Origin: Alkalihalobacillus deserti
GTDB lineage: Bacteria > Bacillota > Bacilli > Bacillales > Bacillaceae_D
Length of the DNA: 64,000 bases
Direction of reading: 5' to 3'
Assembly: GCF_020734105.1 (NCBI RefSeq)
Contig: NZ_JAJAFR010000009.1
Span: 57,797 to 121,796, forward strand
Position 1 is the stretch's first letter, and each line of letters starts with the position of its first letter. Below are positions 35,014 to 42,668 of this stretch, piece after piece. Made by a program: the position numbers and the translations under genes. The notes beneath the pieces are model-generated. The model did no database searches, was not told where the DNA came from, and saw only the letters and a program-made list of their open reading frames with translations.

Positions 35014-36150
35014 TTAATCCCTCCCTAAAATAACGGTTGAAGTTGAGGAGAGTGTTCCCCCAGTTCCATTCACGAGTGAAATCTTTGCATCATTTACTTG
35101 TCGTTCTCCACATTCTCCTCGAAGCTGACGAACAGCTTCTATTAGCAAGAAAATACCAAACATCCCCGGGTGGCAATAAGAAAGACCGCCACCACTTGTA
35201 TTTAATGGAAATGCTCCTCCAGGTGCCGTCCTTTGGCCACTAACAAAGTCTCCACCTTCTCCAGGTTTGCAAAAGCCCAATGACTCTAAAGTCAAAAGCA
35301 CTGTAATGGTAAATGAATCATATACTTGGGTCACATCAATTTCATCATGTGTAACACCCGCCATTTCCATTGCCCTTTTCCCTGTGTCCTTTGCGCCAGT
35401 TACCGTTAAATCAGGCATATATGTAACCGAGTTATGCGTTTGCTTTTCGGCATGGCCTAAAATCCAAACAGGTTTTTTCTTCGCTCTTGCAGCTGCCTTA
35501 GCTGAAGCAACTATAATTGCTCCGCCTCCGTCAGTAATTAAACAACAATCCAGTAGATGCAATGGTTCACTAACCATTGGTGATGCTAACACATCTTCAA
35601 TGCTAATCGGCTCACGCTTAAACGCCTTTTCATTTAATCCGGCCCACTTTCTTGTAGCCACAGCTATTTCTGCTAGCTGTTCCGAAGTCGTACCGTATTG
35701 ATGCATATGTCTCATCGCCGCCATCGCATAGTGACCAGCAGGCGATGGAACCCCAAACGGCTCTTCGTAACTTAACGTCAATCCAGCAGCAGAAGGTCTT
35801 TTTCCACTCGTTCTATTAGTACTCCCATAAGTGATAAGAGCTACTTCGAATAAACCTGCTTGAATGCCTACAAGAGCATGCGCTACATGTGATTCAAAAG
35901 AAGAACCGCCAATATTTGTTCCTCCCGTGTATTTCGGTTGAATGCCCAGATACTCACCAAGCATCAATTGAGGAAAATGACCCCAACTCGCAGTAGTAAA
36001 TAATGCATCGATATCATCTTTCGTAAAACCGGCATCATCTATCGCCCGTTTTGCTGCTTGGGCTTGAAGTTGAAGTACATTCATACCTGGCAAGTGACCA
36101 AGATCCGATTCCGCTACTCCAACAATGGCTGCTACTCGTTCAGACTTCAT
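35014..36150 (-). CDS. Thiolase-like protein (lipid-transfer/Ltp2 type), probable retro-aldolase
   Basis: 378 residues of the SCP-x/thiolase-like superfamily (MKSERVAAIVGVAESDLGHL). The block that in thiolases holds the nucleophilic cysteine reads TNIGGSSFESHVAHALVGIQ, with no cysteine, while the second active-site loop GGGLSYCHPGMFG keeps the His-Pro-Gly pattern. Loss of that Cys together with a DUF35 partner is the hallmark of Ltp2/SAL-type aldolases, which split 3-hydroxyacyl-CoA retro-aldol fashion instead of thiolytically. In this cluster it could remove the side chain of an aryl-propanoyl-CoA. Function is inferred. Confidence 0.83.
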   Translation of the reverse strand: MKSERVAAIVGVAESDLGHLPGMNVLQLQAQAAKRAIDDAGFTKDDIDALFTTASWGHFPQLMLGEYLGIQPKYTGGTNIGGSSFESHVAHALVGIQAGLFEVALITYGSTNRTSGKRPSAAGLTLSYEEPFGVPSPAGHYAMAAMRHMHQYGTTSEQLAEIAVATRKWAGLNEKAFKREPISIEDVLASPMVSEPLHLLDCCLITDGGGAIIVASAKAAARAKKKPVWILGHAEKQTHNSVTYMPDLTVTGAKDTGKRAMEMAGVTHDEIDVTQVYDSFTITVLLTLESLGFCKPGEGGDFVSGQRTAPGGAFPLNTSGGGLSYCHPGMFGIFLLIEAVRQLRGECGERQVNDAKISLVNGTGGTLSSTSTVILGRD

Positions 36151-36386
36151 TCCAATTCACACCTTTCCACTAAATAAAAGTCATACAATTCTATATTTCT
36201 TACTAGAAAATCCTACAAAGAACAAAACATCCGAGAATTAATCCTATTTAGAACCACCTCGTTAGTTCGAGGTTTCACACACCTTCGATTTGGCAACTTT
36301 GCATAGTACGTGAAATTTTAATATAAGTCCTGTATAACCGAATAAAGAAGTGAGGTTCAATAACTCTTTCTCGGATGCAACTTCAA
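36151..36386. other. Intergenic gap inside the P1 operon with a hairpin
   Basis: About 235 bases between the MaoC and thiolase-like genes. ACCTCG-TTAGTT-CGAGGT at 36256-36273 forms a short hairpin with no T-run on the minus strand. No sigma-54 promoter or UAS box is found here, so read-through from P1 is likely, possibly with RNA processing. Confidence 0.5.
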
Positions 36387-36797
36387 CTAAAAATATTTAA
36401 TACTCGCTTCTCCTAGAGTGGCAAATTTACCGGGCTCCATTTCAGTAGATATCTTTAAGTCAACTTGACGCCTCTCCTCGTCTTTTCTTATCACTCTAGC
36501 TTTACATGTCAATGATTGTCCAAGTGGGACCATACCAACAAATTTAACTTGCAAACGGCTGACAAATCCTTGGTTTCCGACAATTTCATTCACAAAGTTA
36601 CCTAGCACCCCCATACTGATCATTCCGTGCGCAATAATTCCAGGTAATCCGACTTTTTTAGCCGTTTCTTCGTCAGTATGGATCATATTGAAATCCCCAG
36701 AAGCACCTGCATATTTAACCAACTGTAGTTTTCCGATCGGGTCTTTATCAATTTTTAATTCTTGATCCAATTCAAGTTCATTCCAATCCTTTATCAT
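36387..36797 (-). CDS. MaoC-like hydratase, catalytic half
   Basis: 136 residues, single hot-dog fold. The hydratase-2 motif GDFNMIHTDEE (Asp-x4-His) and AHGMISMGVLGN are present, so this subunit has the catalytic residues of R-specific enoyl-CoA hydratases. It pairs with the upstream gene's second hot-dog chain. Ribosome binding site AGGAGGGGTACGG; 17 bases after the partner gene. Confidence 0.88.
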   Translation of the reverse strand: MIKDWNELELDQELKIDKDPIGKLQLVKYAGASGDFNMIHTDEETAKKVGLPGIIAHGMISMGVLGNFVNEIVGNQGFVSRLQVKFVGMVPLGQSLTCKARVIRKDEERRQVDLKISTEMEPGKFATLGEASIKYF

Positions 36798-36814
36798 CCG
36801 TACCCCTCCTTTGC

Positions 36815-37243
36815 TTAACGGTAAATAATCGTTGCTTTTGAACGAAAAACTAAATTTCCTTTCAGATCTTCGCCTCTTGTTTCAAGGATATAAAAAGTCA
36901 TTGTTCCGCTTTTTCCATCTTTTTCAAAAATATCTACTAGTTGATTCGTACATCTTAATACGTCCCCTGCCACAATTGGACGCTCATAAAGAAATTCTTG
37001 TGCTCCGTGTAGAGTACGGCTTAATTCCACATTAATTCCTGGCTTCGGCAACCGAAATGTAGATGGAAAAGTTGGCGGAGCCACTAAACTAGCATACCCT
37101 TGTTGTTTTGCATACTCTTCATTAAGATAGATTGGATTTTCTGAGCCAAGCGCCTGGGCAAAAGCGCGAATCGCCCCTTTTTCCACTTCGAATTCAATCG
37201 TTTCACTTTTACTTCCGATTAGAGTCTTATCTGTAGTCGTCAT
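36815..37243 (-). CDS. MaoC-like hydratase, N-terminal-type (FAS1-like) half
   Basis: 142 residues, second hot-dog chain. Motifs YERPIVAGDVLRCTNQLVDI and FALAPPTFPSTF-like LVAPPTFPSTFRLPKPG belong to the MaoC_N half of hydratase-2, which lacks catalytic His but shapes the acyl pocket. Split pairs such as HtdX/HtdY and ChsH1/ChsH2 work as heterodimers, hydrating bulky enoyl-CoA substrates. Together with the DUF35/thiolase-like pair it repeats the hydratase-aldolase logic of steroid side-chain breakdown. Confidence 0.88.
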   Translation of the reverse strand: MTTTDKTLIGSKSETIEFEVEKGAIRAFAQALGSENPIYLNEEYAKQQGYASLVAPPTFPSTFRLPKPGINVELSRTLHGAQEFLYERPIVAGDVLRCTNQLVDIFEKDGKSGTMTFYILETRGEDLKGNLVFRSKATIIYR

Positions 37244-37297
37244 ATTAGATCCCCTATCTTTAAAATAATAAGTTTATGCTAACGCCTTCTTAATAGC

Positions 37298-38056
37298 TTA
37301 CTTAGCTCCTCCACCTACGTAGAGAATCTCACCAGTAACATAACTTGCATCTTCGCTAACTAAAAAAGCTATGACATTCGCAACATCCTCAGGCTCGCCA
37401 ACTCTTCTCATCGGAATCGATTTACTGGCACCCTTTTTAATTTCCTCGAAATCCAACCCTTGACGCTCCGCTGTTGACTTTGTCATATCAGTAGCGATAA
37501 AACCTGGGCCTACGCAGTTCACATTTACATTAAATGGTCCAAGTTCAATAGCAAGTGTTTTCGTAAATCCTTGTAAGCCAGCCTTCGCTGTTGCATAATT
37601 GGCTTGGCCTCGTTTCCCTGAAGCACCTACGCTTGTTGTGTTAACGATCTTCCCGTAACGTTGCTCAACCATATACTTTTGAACAGATTTACTAAATAGA
37701 AAACTACCTTTTAAATGCACATTCATAACAAGATCCCAATCATCCTCAGACATTTTAAATAGAAGATTATCACGGGTAACTCCTGCATTGTTCACCAAAA
37801 TGTCGACTCGGCCAAAATGAGAGACGACTTCACTGACAGCGCTTTCAACCTCATCTGCAACAGACACATTACAACCAACTGCAATTGCCTCTCCACCCGC
37901 TTCCTGAATAGCTTTGACTGTTTCAGCCCCCATTTCTTCATTTAGATCAACAATTGCCACTTTAGCACCATCATTAGCTAAACGTATGGCTGTTGCTGCT
38001 CCAATTCCTTTCCCTGCACCTGTAACTATTGCCACTCTTCCTTCTAAACGTCTCAT
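37298..38056 (-). CDS. SDR-family 3-hydroxyacyl/3-oxoacyl dehydrogenase (FabG-like)
   Basis: 252 residues, classical short-chain dehydrogenase: TGAGKGIGAAT cofactor loop, VDILVNNAGVTRDNLLFKMS, catalytic Ser in NTTSVGASGKRG and YATAK (Tyr-x3-Lys), and the C-terminal YVTGEILYVGGGAK. NAD(P)-dependent oxidation of the 3-hydroxyacyl-CoA formed by the MaoC pair is likely. The presence of such a dehydrogenase argues that ordinary beta-oxidation chemistry may run instead of, or beside, retro-aldol cleavage. Confidence 0.9.
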   Translation of the reverse strand: MRRLEGRVAIVTGAGKGIGAATAIRLANDGAKVAIVDLNEEMGAETVKAIQEAGGEAIAVGCNVSVADEVESAVSEVVSHFGRVDILVNNAGVTRDNLLFKMSEDDWDLVMNVHLKGSFLFSKSVQKYMVEQRYGKIVNTTSVGASGKRGQANYATAKAGLQGFTKTLAIELGPFNVNVNCVGPGFIATDMTKSTAERQGLDFEEIKKGASKSIPMRRVGEPEDVANVIAFLVSEDASYVTGEILYVGGGAK

Positions 38057-38204
38057 ATTCTTTTCCTCCTTTAATTTTTCAAACCTTAAAATTATCGCTC
38101 ACACCTATACTTAAACCTCATTTATTTAGGTTTAAAAGCCTACTGTGCTGCGCTTCATTGCTGTCTAAGATTGTTCAAGTACAAACGGATTTTTTTCAAA
38201 TCTC

Positions 38205-39998
38205 TTAGACACTATAACTTTCTACTTCAATTACCTTTTTTGCCACTTTACGTTTTAAAACCACTGGATTAATAGGCGCTTTCCGCGAACTCTCTTGAAG
38301 CAAGTTCAATTGCCAATCTAATGTATCGCCACTACTTGTTGTATATAGTGTATTTTTTGCAAAACCAATAATTTGATCAAACGCTTCATGAATAAATGCA
38401 ACTGTCATATCAATAGCATTTGCAGATTTTTCTTCCCCATTTAATTCTACTAATTTCTTTGCACGTAACAGGGCACTTTCCATAGCATATGTCTGAATAA
38501 CAATATCCCCTAAATCACTGAGTACTTCCTGTTCATCCTCAAGACCTTTATCATAAGTTTTAAGCGCTTGCGCTAAAGCCATATGATAGATTTTCTTTGT
38601 AACGGAAAGTAAGTAGGTTTCTTGATCTAGAGTTTGATTGAACGCTATCGTCGTTAGGGAATTTTGTAAGGATTCTTCACTATCCTCTAGCGCTACTTGT
38701 AATTCAGGTAATTGCCCTTTTGACAATTTTTTTACTAGTGTTTTCGTAATGAACATCCTATTCATTTCATTTGTGCCTTCAAATATGCGCTTAATTCGAG
38801 AGTCTCGATAAATACTTTCTATCTCATATTCTTGTATATATCCATAACCACCATGTATTTGTACTCCTTCATCAGCGGCATAGTCCAATGTCTCAGAACC
38901 AAAGACTTTGTTAATCGCACATTCGATCATATATTCACCGATGGCTTTTCTTGAGTTTTCTTCTAAATTAGGATCACTAAAATTGATTTCTTTAAGTTTC
39001 TCATCAAAGATTCCCGCCGTGCGGTAAACCATACTTTCCAAAACATACGTTTTTATGTTAATATTTGCTAGTTTTTGACTGATTAAAGGAAAGGAAGAAA
39101 TTTTCTTTCCAAACTGAACTCGCTGGTTTGCATATTTTACTGAAACCTCAAGGGCGTGCTTACTATTGCCAAGACATCCTGCTCCAACGGAAAGTCTACC
39201 GAAATTCAGAGTATTAAAGGCAAATCGATGGCCTTCACCAGGTTTTCCTAGAAGATTTTCAACCGGCACTTTAACATCTTCAAATGTCATTGAACAAGTC
39301 GATGAAGCTTTAAGACCCATTTTCTTCTCTTCAGGTCCAATACTTAATCCTTCTGTCTCTCTTTCAACAATAAATGCACTAAAACCAGTCCCATTTATTT
39401 TTGCAAAAACAACAAAGATATCTGCAAAACCTGCATTTGTAATAAAAACTTTGTTGCCATTTAAAATATAATGTTTTCCATCTTCTGTTAAAGTCGCTGA
39501 TGTCTTAATACTTGAAGCGTCCGTCCCAGATTGAGATTCTGTTAAAGCAAAAGAAGTTGTAATTGTGCCTTCCTGTAATGCTGGCAAATATTTCTCTCGC
39601 TGTGCAGCTGTTCCGAAAAAGATGATTGGGAGCATTCCAATTCCCATCTGGCCGCCAATGGTAGCAGTCATAGAAGACGGTCCTAGATTTAAAGATTCTT
39701 TAATCATTGCAAATCGAATACCATCAAGTCCTAAGCCCCCATATTCTTCAGGCAAACATACACCTAGTAGACCTACATCGCCTGCTTTTTTTACAAGATC
39801 CTTTGATAACTGATAGTTTAACTGCTGTGCCTTTTCACCGAGAACAGTGACTTCTTTTTCAACAAATTCCTTTGTTGTTTTCATAATCATTTTCTGCTCT
39901 TCAGTAAACTCTTCCGGAATCAAAACATTTTCTAAGTTCGTATTCTCTATAGTAAAACTTCCACCTTTTCCTCCGTATGAATTGATTACTTTACCCAA
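38205..39998 (-). CDS. Acyl-CoA dehydrogenase (long, ~600 aa type)
   Basis: 597 residues, first gene behind promoter P1, starting at a TTG with AAAGGGGGAATTACC. The catalytic domain (about residues 30-420) contains FALTESQSGTDASSIKTSAT, ITNAGFADIFVVFAKINGTG, and the base in RIKRIFEGTNEMNRM. A C-terminal helical extension of about 150 residues resembles very-long-chain and FadE-type dehydrogenases. It should introduce the alpha-beta double bond in an acyl-CoA, feeding the MaoC hydratases. FAD, cytosolic or membrane-associated. Confidence 0.92.
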   Translation of the reverse strand: MGKVINSYGGKGGSFTIENTNLENVLIPEEFTEEQKMIMKTTKEFVEKEVTVLGEKAQQLNYQLSKDLVKKAGDVGLLGVCLPEEYGGLGLDGIRFAMIKESLNLGPSSMTATIGGQMGIGMLPIIFFGTAAQREKYLPALQEGTITTSFALTESQSGTDASSIKTSATLTEDGKHYILNGNKVFITNAGFADIFVVFAKINGTGFSAFIVERETEGLSIGPEEKKMGLKASSTCSMTFEDVKVPVENLLGKPGEGHRFAFNTLNFGRLSVGAGCLGNSKHALEVSVKYANQRVQFGKKISSFPLISQKLANINIKTYVLESMVYRTAGIFDEKLKEINFSDPNLEENSRKAIGEYMIECAINKVFGSETLDYAADEGVQIHGGYGYIQEYEIESIYRDSRIKRIFEGTNEMNRMFITKTLVKKLSKGQLPELQVALEDSEESLQNSLTTIAFNQTLDQETYLLSVTKKIYHMALAQALKTYDKGLEDEQEVLSDLGDIVIQTYAMESALLRAKKLVELNGEEKSANAIDMTVAFIHEAFDQIIGFAKNTLYTTSSGDTLDWQLNLLQESSRKAPINPVVLKRKVAKKVIEVESYSV

Positions 39999-40117
39999 GG
40001 TAATTCCCCCTTTAGCTCATTTTATTAATTTAGTAGCAGTTATCTTTATAGGATACCGAATGGTACAAAAAGCAACTGAACCATTCAATACAATAAGTTG
40101 TGACTCACCTTTCTAAT

Positions 40118-40135
40118 ATGCAACTTCTGTGCCAA
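40118..40135 (-). promoter_or_regulatory. Sigma-54 promoter P1 (acyl-CoA dehydrogenase operon)
   Basis: Minus-strand TTGGCACAGAAGTTGCAT: -24 TTGGCAC and -12 TTGCAT separated by 5 bases, a full match to the sigma-54 consensus. It lies 120 bases before the acyl-CoA dehydrogenase start and faces the degradation genes. Confidence 0.92.
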
Positions 40136-40186
40136 CTTTTAAATTACTAAACTATCAGTATTTTTTGTCAACTTATCAGTTATAAC

Positions 40187-40235
40187 GTTTCAAATCGAAA
40201 CGAATTTTGTTTCAAATGTTTCAAACGTTTCAATC
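40187..40235. promoter_or_regulatory. Upstream activator site for P1: GTTTC boxes
   Basis: Palindrome GTTTCAAATCGAAAC (40187-40201) followed by three tandem 9-base units GTTTCAAAT, GTTTCAAAC, GTTTCAATC (40209-40235). It begins 52 bases upstream of the -24 element, almost the same distance as at P2. Presumed binding site of the divergent sigma-54 activator. Confidence 0.75.
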
Positions 40236-40342
40236 AAGTGAACAGATGTGAATAAAATAGTGAAAATCACTGCTAATTAATCGCAAAAAAGGGACCTATC
40301 ATAAAAAGGGACCCCAATCGCAATTGACAATCTACTTTTCGA

Positions 40343-40380
40343 GTTTCATAATGAAACAATAAGTTTCAAACGTTTCAAAA
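40343..40380. promoter_or_regulatory. Third GTTTC box group next to the regulator gene
   Basis: Palindrome GTTTCATAATGAAAC (40343-40357) then GTTTCAAAC and GTTTCAAAA (40363-40380), ending 39 bases before the regulator's start codon. At this distance the protein would sit over its own promoter, suggesting autoregulation. Confidence 0.7.
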
Positions 40381-40418
40381 TATTAATTATAATCAAATAA
40401 TTAATGGAGGTGGGCTTT

Positions 40419-42299
40419 TTGCAACATAAAATTGCCATAGTCGGTTATCCTCCCTTTGCTAAATTAGCACGAGAGGTACTAGTCGATATCCCTTTATGGG
40501 TCAATTATGAAATTACAGAAATACCGTTAAAATTTCTAAGCTCCCATGACTCTACTTTCGATTTACAGGCATTTTTTGATCCAACGACGATAGTAGTAAG
40601 TGGTGATCGAAGCGCCCAATCTCTTCAAAGTATACTGAAAAATTTAGTGATTCCTGTTAAAATAACAGGTTTTGATTTATTGGAATCGATCAAAGATATA
40701 GATGCCGAAGAAATAGTGATCATGAATTTTAAAGAAGATATCAAAGAATTATCTGGAATTTCTTCCCTTCTGAATGTTCGTATCAAACAAATTCAATTTA
40801 ATGAAATACAAGAAGCTTATAATATCATGGAGCACTTGAGAAATAATGGGATTATGAATATTGTTGGCGGAAGCTGGGTATGCGAGGCAGCTAAGAAATT
40901 GGGAATGAATGGAATATTTTACTATTCTCATGGTGCTATAGCAAACGCTATTGAAGATGCCGTAAATATCTTAAAGGTCTATCGTAACGGTATGGAAAAA
41001 ACAATATTGTTGCAAACAATGATTTCTATGAATCGGAGCGGTATTATTTCCATTGATCTCGATTCCAAAGTTAAAATTATCAATAATGTAACCGAACGGC
41101 TACTTGGAGTCACAAGTATGGAAGTTACTGATAGAAATCTTGAAGACATCATTCCAAATATTACGAACAAAACGCCCTTATCTCAATGGAGTGAACCTCA
41201 ATATAACCTAATTTTTGAACATAAAAAGAAAAAGTTAATGGCAGATGTTGTTCCTGTTGTTGTTCAAGGTGAAAATATGGGACATTTAATTTGCTTGGAT
41301 GATGTAGTAAGTTTACAGCAGAAAGAACAAAAAATCCGTAAGAATATTACACAAAAACCGATGATTTCAACATACAATTTCAATGATATTATTGGATCGT
41401 CTCATGTTATACAAGAGACGATTCATCATGCTAAAAAATATAGTTTGGCCAATTCTTCTATCCTCATTAATGGTGAGTCAGGAACCGGGAAAGAATTATT
41501 TGCTCAAAGCATACATCAAACAAGTTCTCGTCATCATCAACCCTTTGTTGCCGTAAACTGTGCAGCTCTTCCGGAGAATCTCATAGACAGTGAACTGTTT
41601 GGGTATGAGGAAGGGGCATTTACAGGGGCTAAAAAAGGAGGAAAACCAGGTCTTTTTGAACTAGCACATCAGGGAACCATTTTCTTAGACGAGATTAGTG
41701 AATTGCCTATCCATCTACAATCCAGGCTTCTCCGCGTTTTACAAGAAAAGGAAATAGTTCGCATCGGCGGAGATCAAATCATGCCCATCGATGTCAGAAT
41801 TATAGCAGCTTCCAACAAAAGCTTACTCGACTGTATTAAGGAAGGCACTTTTAGAGAAGATTTGTATTTTAGAATTAGTGTATTGCAACTCTTAATCCCT
41901 CCTCTTCGAGATCGTCATGGAGATATAACTAAGTTGTTTCAACATTTCATTAAAAAACATGCTCATTTAAGCGCAATTCTTGACAGTCGTGATTTAGAAT
42001 TGTTAACTTCCCATCATTGGCCAGGAAATGTCCGGGAACTAGAGAATGTAGCAGAAAGGTTCTTAGTTCTTTGTCAAAATGAAGCTTTGACGAAAAAAGG
42101 AGTTCAAGAGATATTGCATAAAGCCTTACATATAAACGATTTAGTCTCTTTAGAAGTAGAAAAACCTCAAAATACGTTAGTCTCAGAAAAAAACCGCATT
42201 GAACAGACACTAATTCAAACAAAAGGTAACAAGGAAAAAGCTGCCGAGCTACTAGGTATAAGCCGAACAACCCTTTGGAGAAAATTGAAAAACTCATAA
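40419..42299 (+). CDS. Sigma-54-dependent transcriptional activator with PrpR-type sensor domain
   Basis: 626 residues. Domains in order: PrpR_N-like sensor (about 1-175, IAIVGYPPFAKLAREV), PAS-like segment (about 190-310), AAA+ sigma-54 interaction domain with Walker A GESGTGKE near residue 352, the sigma-54 contact loop GAFTGA near 399, Walker B TIFLDEISEL and RVLQEKEIVRIGG, and a C-terminal Fis-type helix-turn-helix (AAELLGISRTTLWRKL). It should bind the GTTTC boxes and open P1 and P2 when its sensor binds an effector, presumably an intermediate of the pathway. I choose the TTG at 40419, seven bases after GGAGGTG, because the ATG at 40404 overlaps that ribosome binding site. Divergent from the operon it is predicted to control. 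Confidence 0.93.
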   Translation: MQHKIAIVGYPPFAKLAREVLVDIPLWVNYEITEIPLKFLSSHDSTFDLQAFFDPTTIVVSGDRSAQSLQSILKNLVIPVKITGFDLLESIKDIDAEEIVIMNFKEDIKELSGISSLLNVRIKQIQFNEIQEAYNIMEHLRNNGIMNIVGGSWVCEAAKKLGMNGIFYYSHGAIANAIEDAVNILKVYRNGMEKTILLQTMISMNRSGIISIDLDSKVKIINNVTERLLGVTSMEVTDRNLEDIIPNITNKTPLSQWSEPQYNLIFEHKKKKLMADVVPVVVQGENMGHLICLDDVVSLQQKEQKIRKNITQKPMISTYNFNDIIGSSHVIQETIHHAKKYSLANSSILINGESGTGKELFAQSIHQTSSRHHQPFVAVNCAALPENLIDSELFGYEEGAFTGAKKGGKPGLFELAHQGTIFLDEISELPIHLQSRLLRVLQEKEIVRIGGDQIMPIDVRIIAASNKSLLDCIKEGTFREDLYFRISVLQLLIPPLRDRHGDITKLFQHFIKKHAHLSAILDSRDLELLTSHHWPGNVRELENVAERFLVLCQNEALTKKGVQEILHKALHINDLVSLEVEKPQNTLVSEKNRIEQTLIQTKGNKEKAAELLGISRTTLWRKLKNS

Positions 42300-42359
42300 A
42301 CATGGCTAACTTAGCTGTTAATCGATAAGTTCGTAACATTCTCTCACATTCATGTGAAA

Positions 42360-42386
42360 TTTTGGGGAGAATGTATCTCCCCAAAA
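42360..42386 (+). terminator. Terminator of the sigma-54 activator gene
   Basis: TTTTGGGGAGA-ATGTA-TCTCCCCAAAA, perfect 11-bp stem; a T-rich stretch follows some 14 bases later, so termination may be imperfect. Confidence 0.75.
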
Positions 42387-42668
42387 CATAAATTTAGTTT
42401 TTTAACATGCATAGATAAAGATGTACTTGGTTCTTTAATTAGAAGGCATACTCATGGCATATTATAAAACATTCTCTAAAACTATCACATGTCATAGTCT
42501 TAATAATTAATCATCACTTGATGAATAACACCAACTTCATTCGCTGCAGTACTTCCTTGAATTGCTTACAAGGGTAAATTCGATTTCCATGATTAAGTTC
42601 TCTCGACTTGAGTAAAACGTTGCCCTAATCTCCAATCGTCAAATCAACTTTTTTCTATCTACTCCAAC
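42387..42668. other. Intergenic region without recognised features
   Basis: About 280 bases between the activator terminator and the phosphoglucomutase gene. I see no gene or structural motif. Confidence 0.5.

Noticed and set aside
36290..36340. TTTGGCAACTTTGCAT as a third sigma-54 promoter
   Set aside because: It lies on the plus strand against the operon and GG-to-GC spacing is 9 instead of 12 bases.
36366..36390. Minus-strand TTGCAT before the thiolase-like gene as a -12 element
   Set aside because: No GG-containing -24 element at the right distance.
40404..40418. ATG at 40404 as start of the sigma-54 activator
   Set aside because: The ATG overlaps the GGAGGTG ribosome binding site; the TTG at 40419 is properly spaced.
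41950..42384. 144-residue minus-strand frame at the end of the activator gene
   Set aside because: Antisense to the conserved AAA+/HTH region, with no ribosome binding site.
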